A DNA stretch of 64,000 nucleotides from Streptococcus sp. 29887. GTDB taxonomy: Bacteria; Bacillota; Bacilli; Lactobacillales; Streptococcaceae. Below the pieces are notes generated by a model that worked only from the letters and a program-made list of their open reading frames with translations, had not been told where the DNA came from and did not search any database. The translations under genes were made by a program, and so were the position numbers. Positions 20,701 through 28,100 of this stretch are shown here, piece by piece (positions within the stretch are counted from its first letter, which is position 1; every line of letters starts with the position of its first letter). Location of the stretch: assembly GCF_032595075.1 (NCBI RefSeq), contig NZ_CP118735.1:1516001-1580000 (forward strand), written 5' to 3'.

Positions 20701-20813
20701 CCTTTGTCCATGTGGTAGTCAAAACCGCTATGTTTGCCCTGACCAGCAAAAACATCCACAACAGAGGCCACCGCATCTAACTGAAATTGCTGCTGTTTAA
20801 ATTGAAGTTTCAT
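17715..20813 (-). CDS. res: Type III restriction enzyme, Res subunit
   Basis: ATP-dependent helicase-like restriction subunit that cuts unmodified phage or foreign DNA together with Mod. The protein is 1032 aa. Walker A is ETGTGKT at residues 101-107 and the DEPQ box at 226-229. A helicase motif VI-like segment RQKIGRGMRLAV follows, and a C-terminal PD-(D/E)xK nuclease has PD at 958-959 and ETK at 977-979. All key residues are present. The ATG at 20813 follows CGGAGGCAACCA; the frame extends further up without a better start. It overlaps the end of the SLATT-like gene by 17 nt. Confidence 0.92.
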   Translation of the reverse strand: MKLQFKQQQFQLDAVASVVDVFAGQGKHSGFDYHMDKGQGMDAELDMNFIGFRNAPIQLSQDIVSQQVRNQQLRYGLKPSENLSIQKVDGRPSYNLTIEMETGTGKTYTYIRTLMELNKQYGWLKFIIVVPSIAIREGVLKSFEIMADHFQMEYGKKPRYFVYDSSRLGELDKFANSSDIQVMIINSQAFNATGADARRIHTEQESFRWRKPIDVIAATNPILIIDEPQSVEGKKTKERLEDFKPLFTLRYSATHKDKHDMIYRLDALDAYNKKLVKKIAVKTVEQTSTTGTQGYLYLQELVPQKSGAPKARIEFEMRTKSGDVKRVTKLVEEPFALYEESGNLPAYQDGWTLSHFDAREGENSIQIGANRKLHVGEVIGETNEDDIRRIQIRETIASHLQKEEGLYKRGIKVLSLFFIDEVAKYKCYDEQNDAYNGTYAQMFEEEYEAQVKALLADPNLHGSNFWHYLNNHQEGNPVHAGYFSVDKVKKSDKVKFVDYKSATEKKNNQSNDKDAFDLIMKDKERLLSFDEPVRFIFSHSALKEGWDNPNVFQICTLKNTGTETEKRQKIGRGMRLAVDQKGVRQDEELLGADVHNINKLTVIANESYEDFAKNLQRELKEILADRPSKVEVDLFVNKVLENETGQKLTVTKEVAKEIERQLIKQDYIDSKGNLTTTYFEQKETSQFTLSENLAGYEVAVKDILESIYDANRYQIERENDSEVVFAREINPDNYNRQEFKRLWESIHHKSTYYVEFDDEELIEKSVKALNESLFVKKPSYMITEAEAREMKAEQGLDFKVNKDGKRQAELDKSSIQLRYDLLGEIASRTELKRKTVAHILKQISPSKFDMFAYNPEAFIQQASRLIDDQKASQVIEHIRYNILEETFDTSVFTDNPESGKLSDKRILESQKGVYNYVKVDSDTERKFKEELDQFEDVMVYTKLPSNFKISTPLGAYNPDWAIAFRDGSVKHVYFVAETKGSMSSLQLKGAELAKIECAKAHFKALKEKGLIADDHMYDVVDSYEKLLEIVRG

Positions 20814-21423
20814 TGGTTGCCTCCGATCCTGCATAAAAATATAACACAATAAAAATAATAATTATGAGGAACTGGGAATACATAACCACTGTATCTATAT
20901 TTATATAGTGATAAAACTTGTTTTCCCTAAAGTTCTTTGACTCTATATACTTTTTATTATCTTCACAAAATCTATCAACTGATGAATGATTTTCTTCCCC
21001 TTGCAAGCAAACGTGATAACTATTCATAATCTCTTCATATCTTCTAAGTTTCTCAGCATGACTTACACGAAATAGAAACAACTTTTGTAACTCAGTAATA
21101 AATCTCTCAAGTTGAATTTGATGATAATGAAATTTAATCGCTCTTTCTTTATAGTTTTGTGTTGAACAATAATATTGAATGATTAGTGAATATAGTGAAA
21201 AAGTTGCTGATATAACCAATCTTGTTTCAGTTTCATTTTGTATCAACGAATAAATGAGCATTGTCGCAGAAATGATATTCATAATCAAGAATAGTACGTC
21301 CCACAAAGCTGCATATCCTGCCAATCTTTTTCCAGCAGCAATTCGAGCATTTCGGACAATATTGAGTGAATTTAACTTTTTATTTATTCTCTCTGATATT
21401 GAAATTTGTAAATAATTGTTCAT
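20797..21423 (-). CDS. SLATT-domain-like membrane protein between mod and res
   Basis: A 208-aa protein. An N-terminal amphipathic helix with basic residues (NARIAAGKRLAGY) leads into two membrane segments at about 40-62 and 70-88. After these comes NYKERAIKFHYHQIQLERF, a pattern matching SLATT domains. A third membrane segment lies near the C-terminus (FLIIIIFIVLYFY). SLATT proteins are predicted pore-forming effectors in prokaryotic conflict systems (established family prediction). It starts 4 nt after the mod stop and overlaps the res start by 17 nt, so it belongs to the restriction operon. It is more AT-rich than mod or res. The family call is by eye only. Confidence 0.65.
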   Translation of the reverse strand: MNNYLQISISERINKKLNSLNIVRNARIAAGKRLAGYAALWDVLFLIMNIISATMLIYSLIQNETETRLVISATFSLYSLIIQYYCSTQNYKERAIKFHYHQIQLERFITELQKLFLFRVSHAEKLRRYEEIMNSYHVCLQGEENHSSVDRFCEDNKKYIESKNFRENKFYHYINIDTVVMYSQFLIIIIFIVLYFYAGSEATNETSI

Positions 21424-21427
21424 ACCC

Positions 21428-23458
21428 CTACACCACCTTCACTTTGGTATTTGGGGCTTCTTCTTTGAAGATTTGACCGAGGTTGATTTTGGCTGCGGAG
21501 TTGGCGAAGGATTCATCCTTGAAGACCGCACGAAGTGGCTCTTCTTTAGCGATTTGGCGGAGGACGCTTTCTGAAATTTCATCGGCAAAGCAGGCTATCA
21601 AGGCACCGTCTGCTACATTGTAAATGTCTGTGCCGTCAATTTGAGTTTTAACGATTGGAAGGGATAGCTCCATCCCCCAGGTCAGCATAATCTGGAAGAG
21701 GAGGTCAAGGTCTGTCCGACCGTCTTTGATATTGGAAACACTGTCAAAAAGACTTTCTTGGCTAAAGCTGTCTGGTGTTTGGCTGACATCCTTGAAGTTT
21801 GAACTGTCTAGCTTATAAGCTCTAAAACCAAAGTCTTGCTTGCCGACGGTTTCAGGATGTTCTTCCTGAATCTTTTTAGCAGCCCGACGAATCCGCTCAC
21901 GAGAAATCTGGTCAATGGTTTGATAGCCAGCCTCCTTGGCAGCTGACTTGTCTGCCACTTGTTCATCCAACGTACAAAGAATGTACTTACGATTACCACC
22001 GTCTTCAGCATTCAACTGCATGACTGCATCAGCTGTGGTTGCAGAGCCAGCGAAGAAGTCGAGGATAACTGAATCTGTCCCTAATTTTATGTCACAAAGC
22101 ATTTTTATCAACTTAATTGTTTTTGGGAAATCAAAATAAGTTTTATTATCGAATAGACGATTTAATTCAATTTTCCCATTAGAAGTATCAATATCTATAT
22201 AATTAGTGAACTGCTGATTTTTGGTTCCCTCATCATCTATACGTTCTTTTTGATAAAAATAATATCCTTGATCCTCCTGTACAAATATTAATTCACTCTT
22301 ATACTCTTTTAGAAATTTTTCTGCGCTCCATCTCCATACACGTTGATTATCATATTTTGAGTTATACTTAGGTACCACTCGTACAAAACCTCTAGTTAGT
22401 AGATTTTGACCTTCTTTACTCAAAACGATCTCATAGCCAGAATCACCTAGAACTTTCTCATCAAGGATCTTCACATTTGCTGAAAATGGGTTGTAATAAA
22501 TTGAATATGCCAGATTTGGTCGATTATCAATATGGAACGAAGCAGTACCGTTATGCAATGGATAACCCTTTTTATACCTTGAAATCGAATCAACTTGATC
22601 ATATTTTTTCAAATCAACTTGAACCTTTTTTGAATTAATCTCAAGTTCATTAATATTTTTAGAGTATAGTAATATGTTTTCAAATGAATTTTTTACAAAT
22701 TTATCCATTTGCCGCCCTTTTTTATTATTATGCCAGCAAAAATTTGTAACAAAATTCTCTTCCCCAAATATCTCATCACAGATAGCTTTGAGGTTGGCTT
22801 GTTCGTTATCGTCAATGGAGATAAAGATAACGCCACTGTCTTTGAGGAGGTTGCGGGCAAGGACTAGGCGAGGGTACATCATATTGAGCCAGTCAGAGTG
22901 ATAGCGGGCGGAGGATTTTTCATTCTTGGTCAAGCCCACCCGTTGCAAACCGTCCTCATCTCGCAGATCCATTTCATCTGCCAGTTCTTCCTCGCTCATC
23001 TGGAATTTATCTGAATATACAAAGTCCTTGCCTGTATTGTATGGCGGATCGATGTAAATCATATCAATCTTGCCCAGATAAGACTCCTGCAAGACCTTGA
23101 GGACTTCCAAGTTGTCCCCTGTTATAAAGACATTTTCAGACTTGTCAAAGTCAACACTTTCCTCAAGATCTGGGCGAAGGGTCTGGCTGGTCGGTTTACC
23201 TGCCTCCGCAATCGCTCCGCGTTTGCCGACCCAGGTAAACTCATAAGACTCCCGCCCCTCAACAATCTCTCTTGAAAGGAATTGGCGTAGCTTGTCAAAG
23301 TCAATAGCTGGACGCAACCTGCCATTTTCATCACTACTTTCTGTTAGAACCTCAGGAAAAAGCTGACCAATCTTTGCAATATTGTCTGATAAAATATCTT
23401 TTGAAGTCAGGTCTAGCTTTTCAACTTGAGTGTATTCTCCAAACTTTGCTGTGCTCAT
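21428..23458 (-). CDS. mod: Type III DNA adenine methyltransferase, Mod subunit
   Basis: Site-specific N6-adenine methyltransferase that recognises the target for both modification and restriction. The protein is 676 aa. Catalytic DPPY is at residues 137-140 and the SAM-binding FAGS (FxGxx) at 469-472, the beta-class order usual for type III Mod. The central target-recognition part (roughly 240-440) is AT-rich compared with the ends, as expected for a variable, exchanged domain. No simple sequence repeat suggesting phase variation was seen. The ATG at 23458 follows AAGGAGATTACC. It is the first gene of the mod-SLATT-res-393aa operon. Confidence 0.93.
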   Translation of the reverse strand: MSTAKFGEYTQVEKLDLTSKDILSDNIAKIGQLFPEVLTESSDENGRLRPAIDFDKLRQFLSREIVEGRESYEFTWVGKRGAIAEAGKPTSQTLRPDLEESVDFDKSENVFITGDNLEVLKVLQESYLGKIDMIYIDPPYNTGKDFVYSDKFQMSEEELADEMDLRDEDGLQRVGLTKNEKSSARYHSDWLNMMYPRLVLARNLLKDSGVIFISIDDNEQANLKAICDEIFGEENFVTNFCWHNNKKGRQMDKFVKNSFENILLYSKNINELEINSKKVQVDLKKYDQVDSISRYKKGYPLHNGTASFHIDNRPNLAYSIYYNPFSANVKILDEKVLGDSGYEIVLSKEGQNLLTRGFVRVVPKYNSKYDNQRVWRWSAEKFLKEYKSELIFVQEDQGYYFYQKERIDDEGTKNQQFTNYIDIDTSNGKIELNRLFDNKTYFDFPKTIKLIKMLCDIKLGTDSVILDFFAGSATTADAVMQLNAEDGGNRKYILCTLDEQVADKSAAKEAGYQTIDQISRERIRRAAKKIQEEHPETVGKQDFGFRAYKLDSSNFKDVSQTPDSFSQESLFDSVSNIKDGRTDLDLLFQIMLTWGMELSLPIVKTQIDGTDIYNVADGALIACFADEISESVLRQIAKEEPLRAVFKDESFANSAAKINLGQIFKEEAPNTKVKVV

Positions 23459-23512
23459 GGTAATCTCCTTTTCTTAGGCTGTCAAGCCTTTTTTGATGAT
23501 GTAGATAAAAAA

Positions 23513-23542
23513 TTGTCAAACGATTTTAGTTTGTGATATAAT
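23513..23542 (+). promoter_or_regulatory. Promoter of antisense RNA 1
   Basis: TTGTCA at 23513-23518, an 18-bp spacer and TATAAT at 23537-23542, with an upstream TG. The same 30-bp block recurs at 23958-23987 with one change (GATATAAT to GGTATAAT). Confidence 0.85.
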
Positions 23543-23548
23543 AGTTTC

Positions 23549-23664
23549 GAAAAAAGGATTGAGCGCCAACTCAATCCCAGTAGAACCGCTTTAAAGACGG
23601 TGGCTCATTTTTAACTATTCAGAAATAGCCGTTACTAGCCAAAGTATTGACGGCTATTTCTTTT
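23549..23664 (+). ncRNA. Putative antisense antitoxin RNA 1
   Basis: Predicted about 116-nt RNA from the promoter at 23513-23542 to a terminator with an 11-bp stem (GAAATAGCCGT / ACGGCTATTTC) followed by TTTT. It is complementary to the 3' end of the toxin mRNA, covering the last codons of the 35-aa toxin frame and its terminator. That resembles the TxpA/RatA arrangement of Bacillus. It is inferred from promoter and terminator positions only. Confidence 0.65.
23550..23578 (-). terminator. Terminator of toxin mRNA 1
   Basis: On the minus strand GGATTGAG-loop-CTCAATCC is followed by TTTTTT. It overlaps the first bases of antisense RNA 1, so both RNAs share this hairpin in complementary form. 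Confidence 0.8.
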
Positions 23665-23761
23665 GGTCATCATCTTTGAAGATTTTATAGCACAACCCTA
23701 TCAAGGCGATGGTAAAACCACCAAAACTCAATAAAGTTTGTACCACTTCAAACGCTGTCAA
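23654..23761 (-). CDS. Putative type I holin-like toxin 1 (35 aa)
   Basis: A 35-codon frame begins at TTG (23761), 10 nt after a strong site (AAAGGGGG). The product has the TAFEVVQTLLSFGGF N-terminus, one membrane span (about 10-26) and a charged tail (KIFKDDDQKK). This resembles the small 'putative holin-like toxin' family common in Firmicutes. Its promoter has -10 TATAAT at 23898-23893. An antisense RNA overlaps its 3' end. It is likely a type I toxin-antitoxin module; activity is inferred. Confidence 0.65.
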   Translation of the reverse strand: MTAFEVVQTLLSFGGFTIALIGLCYKIFKDDDQKK

Positions 23762-23892
23762 AAGATTGTTACCCCCTTTCCGTCAGATTTTGATGAGTTG
23801 CTCATAGGCATCACCGTCCTCTCACTTAGAAAGTAACCACCGTCTTTCTCCTACATCCATTCATGGATACAGGAGCACTTTTCTACTGTTCT

Positions 23893-23898
23893 ATTATA
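23893..23898 (-). promoter_or_regulatory. -10 box of toxin 1 promoter
   Basis: Extended -10 TGGTATAAT on the minus strand, inside a block (TATAATAGAACAGTAGAAAAG-like, 20 bp) that is repeated before toxin 2 at 24350. The leader to the toxin start is about 130 nt. Confidence 0.65.
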
Positions 23899-23957
23899 CC
23901 ATGTTTTTTTACAGAATTCACCTGGATTTTAATGCTTACTAAAATTTCATGTAGCAT

Positions 23958-23987
23958 TTGTCAAACGATTTTAGTTTGTGGTATAAT
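23958..23987 (+). promoter_or_regulatory. Promoter of antisense RNA 2
   Basis: TTGTCA at 23958-23963, an 18-bp spacer and TATAAT at 23982-23987 with TGG before it. It is nearly identical to the promoter of antisense RNA 1. Confidence 0.85.
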
Positions 23988-23993
23988 GGTTTT

Positions 23994-24170
23994 GAAAAAG
24001 GGATTGAGCGTCAACTCAATCCCAGTATCGTTTCCTTCCGTTTTCGAGAAACGACCTCAAACAGTCTCCCAGACTGTTTGAGCATTTTAAAGACGGGACG
24101 AATGAAGATTACAGTCAACCTGCTAGTTCACTCGGTCAAAGTTTCGTAGCGGTTGGCTGTCTTTTATTTT
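23994..24170 (+). ncRNA. Putative antisense antitoxin RNA 2
   Basis: Predicted about 175-nt RNA ending at a stem ACAGTCAACC / GGTTGGCTGT (24111-24160) followed by CTTTTATTTTTT. It carries an extra perfect 12-bp hairpin at 24056-24082 (CTCAAACAGTCT / AGACTGTTTGAG) that module 1 lacks. Its 3' end overlaps the last codons of the 30-aa toxin frame by a few bases. Inferred from signals only. Confidence 0.6.
23995..24023 (-). terminator. Terminator of toxin mRNA 2
   Basis: Minus-strand stem GGGATTGAG / CTCAATCCC followed by TTTTT. It is the counterpart of the module 1 terminator with one loop base changed. Confidence 0.8.
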
Positions 24171-24256
24171 TTACGATTGTTAAAAATAAATGTCAGTAGC
24201 ACGATTAGTAACGTGCCAAACTGAAACATCAGCCCAAGGGCCTCTGCGACAGACAT
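24164..24256 (-). CDS. Putative type I holin-like toxin 2 (30 aa)
   Basis: A 30-codon frame opens at an ATG (24256) with AAAGG 8 nt upstream. The sequence begins MSVAEALGLMFQFGTL, spans the membrane once and ends FNNRKK, typical of the small holin-like toxin family. It lies in the same promoter / antisense / terminator frame as toxin 1. Sequence similarity between the two peptides is limited to the pattern A-E-x-hydrophobic plus F-G, so they are related modules with different toxins. Confidence 0.7.
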   Translation of the reverse strand: MSVAEALGLMFQFGTLLIVLLTFIFNNRKK

Positions 24257-24344
24257 TGCGGCAAACCTTTCTAGTTCGGTACTGCATAGGCACCACCTCC
24301 CAAAATAGATTTCCACCCCGCTTTTGGAACTTTTCTACTGTTCT

Positions 24345-24350
24345 ATTATA
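24345..24350 (-). promoter_or_regulatory. -10 box of toxin 2 promoter
   Basis: Extended -10 TGGTATAAT on the minus strand. The following AGAACAGTAGAAAAG is identical to that before toxin 1. Confidence 0.65.
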
Positions 24351-24386
24351 CCATATTCTCCACAGAATTTACTGTGGATTTTTTTT

Positions 24387-24525
24387 GAACCTGTATTCAC
24401 TTGTGAAGTGCTTTCATATAAGTAATAGTTTTTTGAAGAAATACTGGCTATATTTTGAAAAAACTAACGATGAGTAGCTTAAAAACTAGCCTTAGATGAA
24501 GGTGCTGAACTGTGAATGCTGGTTC
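24387..24525. repeat. MITE-like dispersed repeat, copy 1
   Basis: A 139-bp element that begins GAACCTGTATTCAC and ends with a decayed inverted copy (GTGAATGCTGGTTC). It closely matches the element at 37418-37578, including the internal ACTAACGATGAGTAGCT and CTAGCCTTAGATG. No open frame of its own is seen. Its right end forms the C-terminus and stop codon of the DUF4391 gene. Confidence 0.8.
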
Positions 24526-25189
24526 TCAACTGTTGGATTTCTTCTTCTAGGGCTTTGTAGGCCTTTCGAAGCTCCATTTGTTTGCGCATGGCTTTTTCGG
24601 CAAACATCTTTTTCTTGAGCTGGGCTGCTTGCTTTTCCATTGCTGCTAAGCGTTCCGTCTGCTCAATCTGTTCTTTGATAGAAGCTTCGCCTCCGACCAG
24701 TTCTTCTTCCCCCGCTTGTTTGACCAAGTTTTCATAAAACTGGTCCAAGTCTCTTTCTTGGTAGGTCAATGCCAGAGGTTTATCTGTTTGAAAGTGACGA
24801 ACAATCTTAAAATTCCGACCCTCTCTCGATTGCGCCAGCTTTTCCTTAAAATGAATCAAATACTGGCTTGTCCCATCTGGAAATACCAGATGAAAGAGGG
24901 TGTAAAATCCCAGATAAGTGTCCAGCTCTGCTAGTAAGTGCGGGTCTAGTTGCTGACTCAAGAGATCAATCCGAAGGACGATGATTTGCTGAATGGTCTT
25001 ACCCGCTGGAATGGGGAGGGTCTTGGCATCTAGTTGATGGGTAGCGGTAATCTGACCGATTTGTTGCCGGAGGAGCTGCTTATCAGCTGTAGACAGGCCA
25101 AAATTATCTAGAAAGTCCTTGTTGCCTTTTTGATAAGGCTTGTAGAGGACTTTGGGTCTTGGAATTAGAGTAGATGGTAAAAATGGCAT
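24479..25189 (-). CDS. DUF4391 domain protein beside SNF2-type helicase
   Basis: A 236-aa protein of the DUF4391 type, function unknown; the family is repeatedly found beside helicases and methyltransferases. The N-terminal two thirds are globular (LPSTLIPRPKVLYKPY, DLDQFYENLV). Residues about 160-222 form a charged coiled coil (LAAMEKQAAQLKKKM). The ATG at 25189 is 1 nt after the helicase stop with GGAG 9 nt upstream, so the two are coupled. The last 15 residues are encoded by the inserted repeat (24479-24525), so the native C-terminus has been replaced. Confidence 0.75.
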   Translation of the reverse strand: MPFLPSTLIPRPKVLYKPYQKGNKDFLDNFGLSTADKQLLRQQIGQITATHQLDAKTLPIPAGKTIQQIIVLRIDLLSQQLDPHLLAELDTYLGFYTLFHLVFPDGTSQYLIHFKEKLAQSREGRNFKIVRHFQTDKPLALTYQERDLDQFYENLVKQAGEEELVGGEASIKEQIEQTERLAAMEKQAAQLKKKMFAEKAMRKQMELRKAYKALEEEIQQLRTSIHSSAPSSKASF

Positions 25190-25190
25190 C

Positions 25191-28100
25191 TTAGTCTTCT
25201 CCTTTCAAAACGGCAAAGAAGGCCATTAGTTCAAAATCATCACTTCCGTCCACCCCGCTATCCATAAAGTCAATGGTATCTGACGTGAAGAGGGACTCAT
25301 TGAAGGTCTCCTCATCACTCTCCACGAGATTTTCAAGACTTCTTTGCAAGAGGTCGGAGTAATGCTCCATTTTGGCACCATCATCAGTGGCACGATTGTA
25401 GGTTGCCACCAAATCTTTCTCAGGCTGATTTTTGCCCTTGGTAATCATGCGTAGGTGCTCCAGCAATGCCTTGGTATCTGCAATGGAGTAGACCGTTTCT
25501 CCCTGGTCACTGATATAGACCAGATAGTAGGGATGAAGACGATTTTTCTTACTGAGATGGGTCTGGTGGGCAATATTCTTCAAGAGGAAGATGGCTCCAG
25601 CTGGTTGACCTTGCCCTGCCTGCACCACTGCTTGAAGACCTTTAGGCATCGCTTCTAACTCTGGATGTTTGGCTAAATAGCTGAGCAGGTCCATACGGTA
25701 GTCTTCCAAACCTAGATCCATAATGGAAATCCCCTCATTCATATCTTCCAAATCAACGACCTCTGTCTGGAGGCGTTCGAGCTGTTTCTTCCGATAATTA
25801 TTGTCCTCGATTTCCTCGTTGGTCAAGACATTGTCATCAGCCGTTGAAGTCAGAACTGAGATTTTCATTCTGGATTCCACACGCGCCTTGAGATCGATAT
25901 AAGTGTCCAAAGCAATGTTTGGCCAAAAATTGACCAGCTGGATGTATTTGTTCTGACTACCGATACGATCTACCCGTCCAAAGCGCTGGACAATACGGAC
26001 AGGATTCCAGTGAATGTCATAGTTAATCATGGTATCAGCATCCTGCAGGTTTTGACCTTCTGAGATAACATCTGTCGCAATCAAGACATCAATTTCTCGA
26101 TGATCATCAGGATAAAGCAAGTCCTTCTGCTTGGATCTCGGTGAAAAATAGGTCAGAAGGGTGTTCAAGTCCTTATTTTTGAGTGGCAAAGTGGTCGAAA
26201 AGCCTTTTGTCCCTGAAATCTGGGCTGTGTGAAGTCCATACTTATCCAAGAGATAATGGCTAATATTTTTATAAAGATAGTCTGTTGTCGTCGCAAAGGC
26301 TGAGAAGATAATCACTTTCTTGTTATCTGGATTGATTGGCTGTGCCAATTTGTCATCAATCAAGTTAAACAAGGTCTGTAATTTCTGATCTTCCTGTGGT
26401 GTGATTAAATTGACCAGATTTTCTAATTCTCTCAACACTGTTTGGTCAGCCTGTAAATCCCTCTTCCAAGATAGGTAGTCCATATCTGCCAGCTTGATAG
26501 GGAATTTCTTTCCAACAAAGAAATCCGTGTTGCTATCTTCGACATCAAAATCATCTTCAGCCAACTCTTGCAACTGAACATTCCCTTCACCACCTGCAAC
26601 TTCAAACTCTTCTATGCTCAGAATTGTTTTGTCTACATAAGCCTTGACCACCTCAATCAAGGTATAGCGAAAGGCCTCGATAGAACTTTCCAAGCGTTTC
26701 AAGAGGTTGATCATCATCAGTTTCTTAATTCCCGTTTCCCGTCCAAGCTGGGTCAAACCTTGCCCTTCCGCTTTTTCATAGCGGGAACGTTTTGAGGGAT
26801 GAATGAAAAGACTTGGCTGATAGATTGTTAATTGAAGTTGGTCTAACAGAGCATAAATCCGTTCATAAGTAATATCTCTTCGATTGACCGTCAAGTCTGG
26901 ATAGAAGTTTTTAGGGGCCAGTCGTTCTGGAAAATCACCAATCGCATTTCTATCATAAAATTGTCGGATATGCTTACGGCTTCGTGCAATGGTCACGCTA
27001 TCAAGGACTTTAAAGAAATCAAAATCAAGTCTATCTAGTAAAGCTGCTGTCGTCCGTGATTCTGCTGGTAGCTCTGCCCATTGATTATAAGCAGCCTGTG
27101 CCATACGGAAGATATCATTGATGGAGGATTTGGTATCTAATTTGGCATCAAATTGTGTCGCATCGCCCTCATAGGCTAGGGCAATTTGATTTTTCAAATC
27201 ATTAAAGCGATTATTGACAGGTGTAGCAGACAACATAAGAACCTTTGTCGGCACACCGCTTTTGATAATCCGATTCATCAAGCGGGAATAGCGGTTTTCA
27301 CGACCTTCTTCAATCTCGGCATCAGATGATCCACCGTTTCTAAAATTGTGTGATTCATCAATAACCACCAAATCATAGGTATCCCAACGATTAAGTGCTA
27401 AATCAATTCCATTTGATATTCCCTTGTCACGGCTGAGGTCTGTATGGTAGAGAACATCATACTGGAGATAGCGGTCGTAAATGGGATTGTTGACATAGTC
27501 GTGACGGTACATGTTCCAGTTATGCTCCAACTTTTTGGGACAAAGAACCAAGATCCGTTTGCCTCGATAGGCATAGTAGGTCATGACAGCAAGAGCTGTA
27601 AAGGTTTTTCCTAGACCGACCGAATCCGCCAAGATACAGCCGTTGTATCGTTCCAATTTTGAAATCAGCGACTTGACCGCATCCTTTTGAAAATCATACA
27701 AGAGATTCCAAATCTTGGTTTCCTTATACTGAACATGTTCATTTGGCAGTTGGTCTTGATTGACATCTTCTAAAAATTCACTAAAGATATTATAAAGCAT
27801 GACATAGTAGAGAAACTCTGGCGAATGTTCCTTATGGGCCAGGGTCAGATTTTCTAAAACTTCCTCGGTCACATCACGGAAATATTCATCATTTTCCCAG
27901 TAGTCTTCAAAGTTTCGTAGATAGGTCAAACTTTGTGGCTCTGTGTAGAGATTGCGACTGGACTTAAAAAGTGAATTTTCATAACCCAGTTCCTTACGGT
28001 CAAAGTTTTTCAGCTTGTCTACTGCGATGATTTGACCGTTGTCAATCCGAATGCCGTTGTCAATTTCTTCATGGACATTGACAGACTTAAACTGAGCCTT

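Noticed and set aside
21428..23458. Phase variation of mod by simple sequence repeats
   Set aside because: Phase-variable mod genes are known in S. suis, but no homopolymer or short tandem repeat long enough was seen in this gene.
23893..24350. Toxin modules as Fst/par type with convergent direct repeats
   Set aside because: The matching element found is an inverted, not a direct, repeat and the antisense RNA overlaps the toxin mRNA's 3' end, which fits a TxpA/RatA-like layout better.
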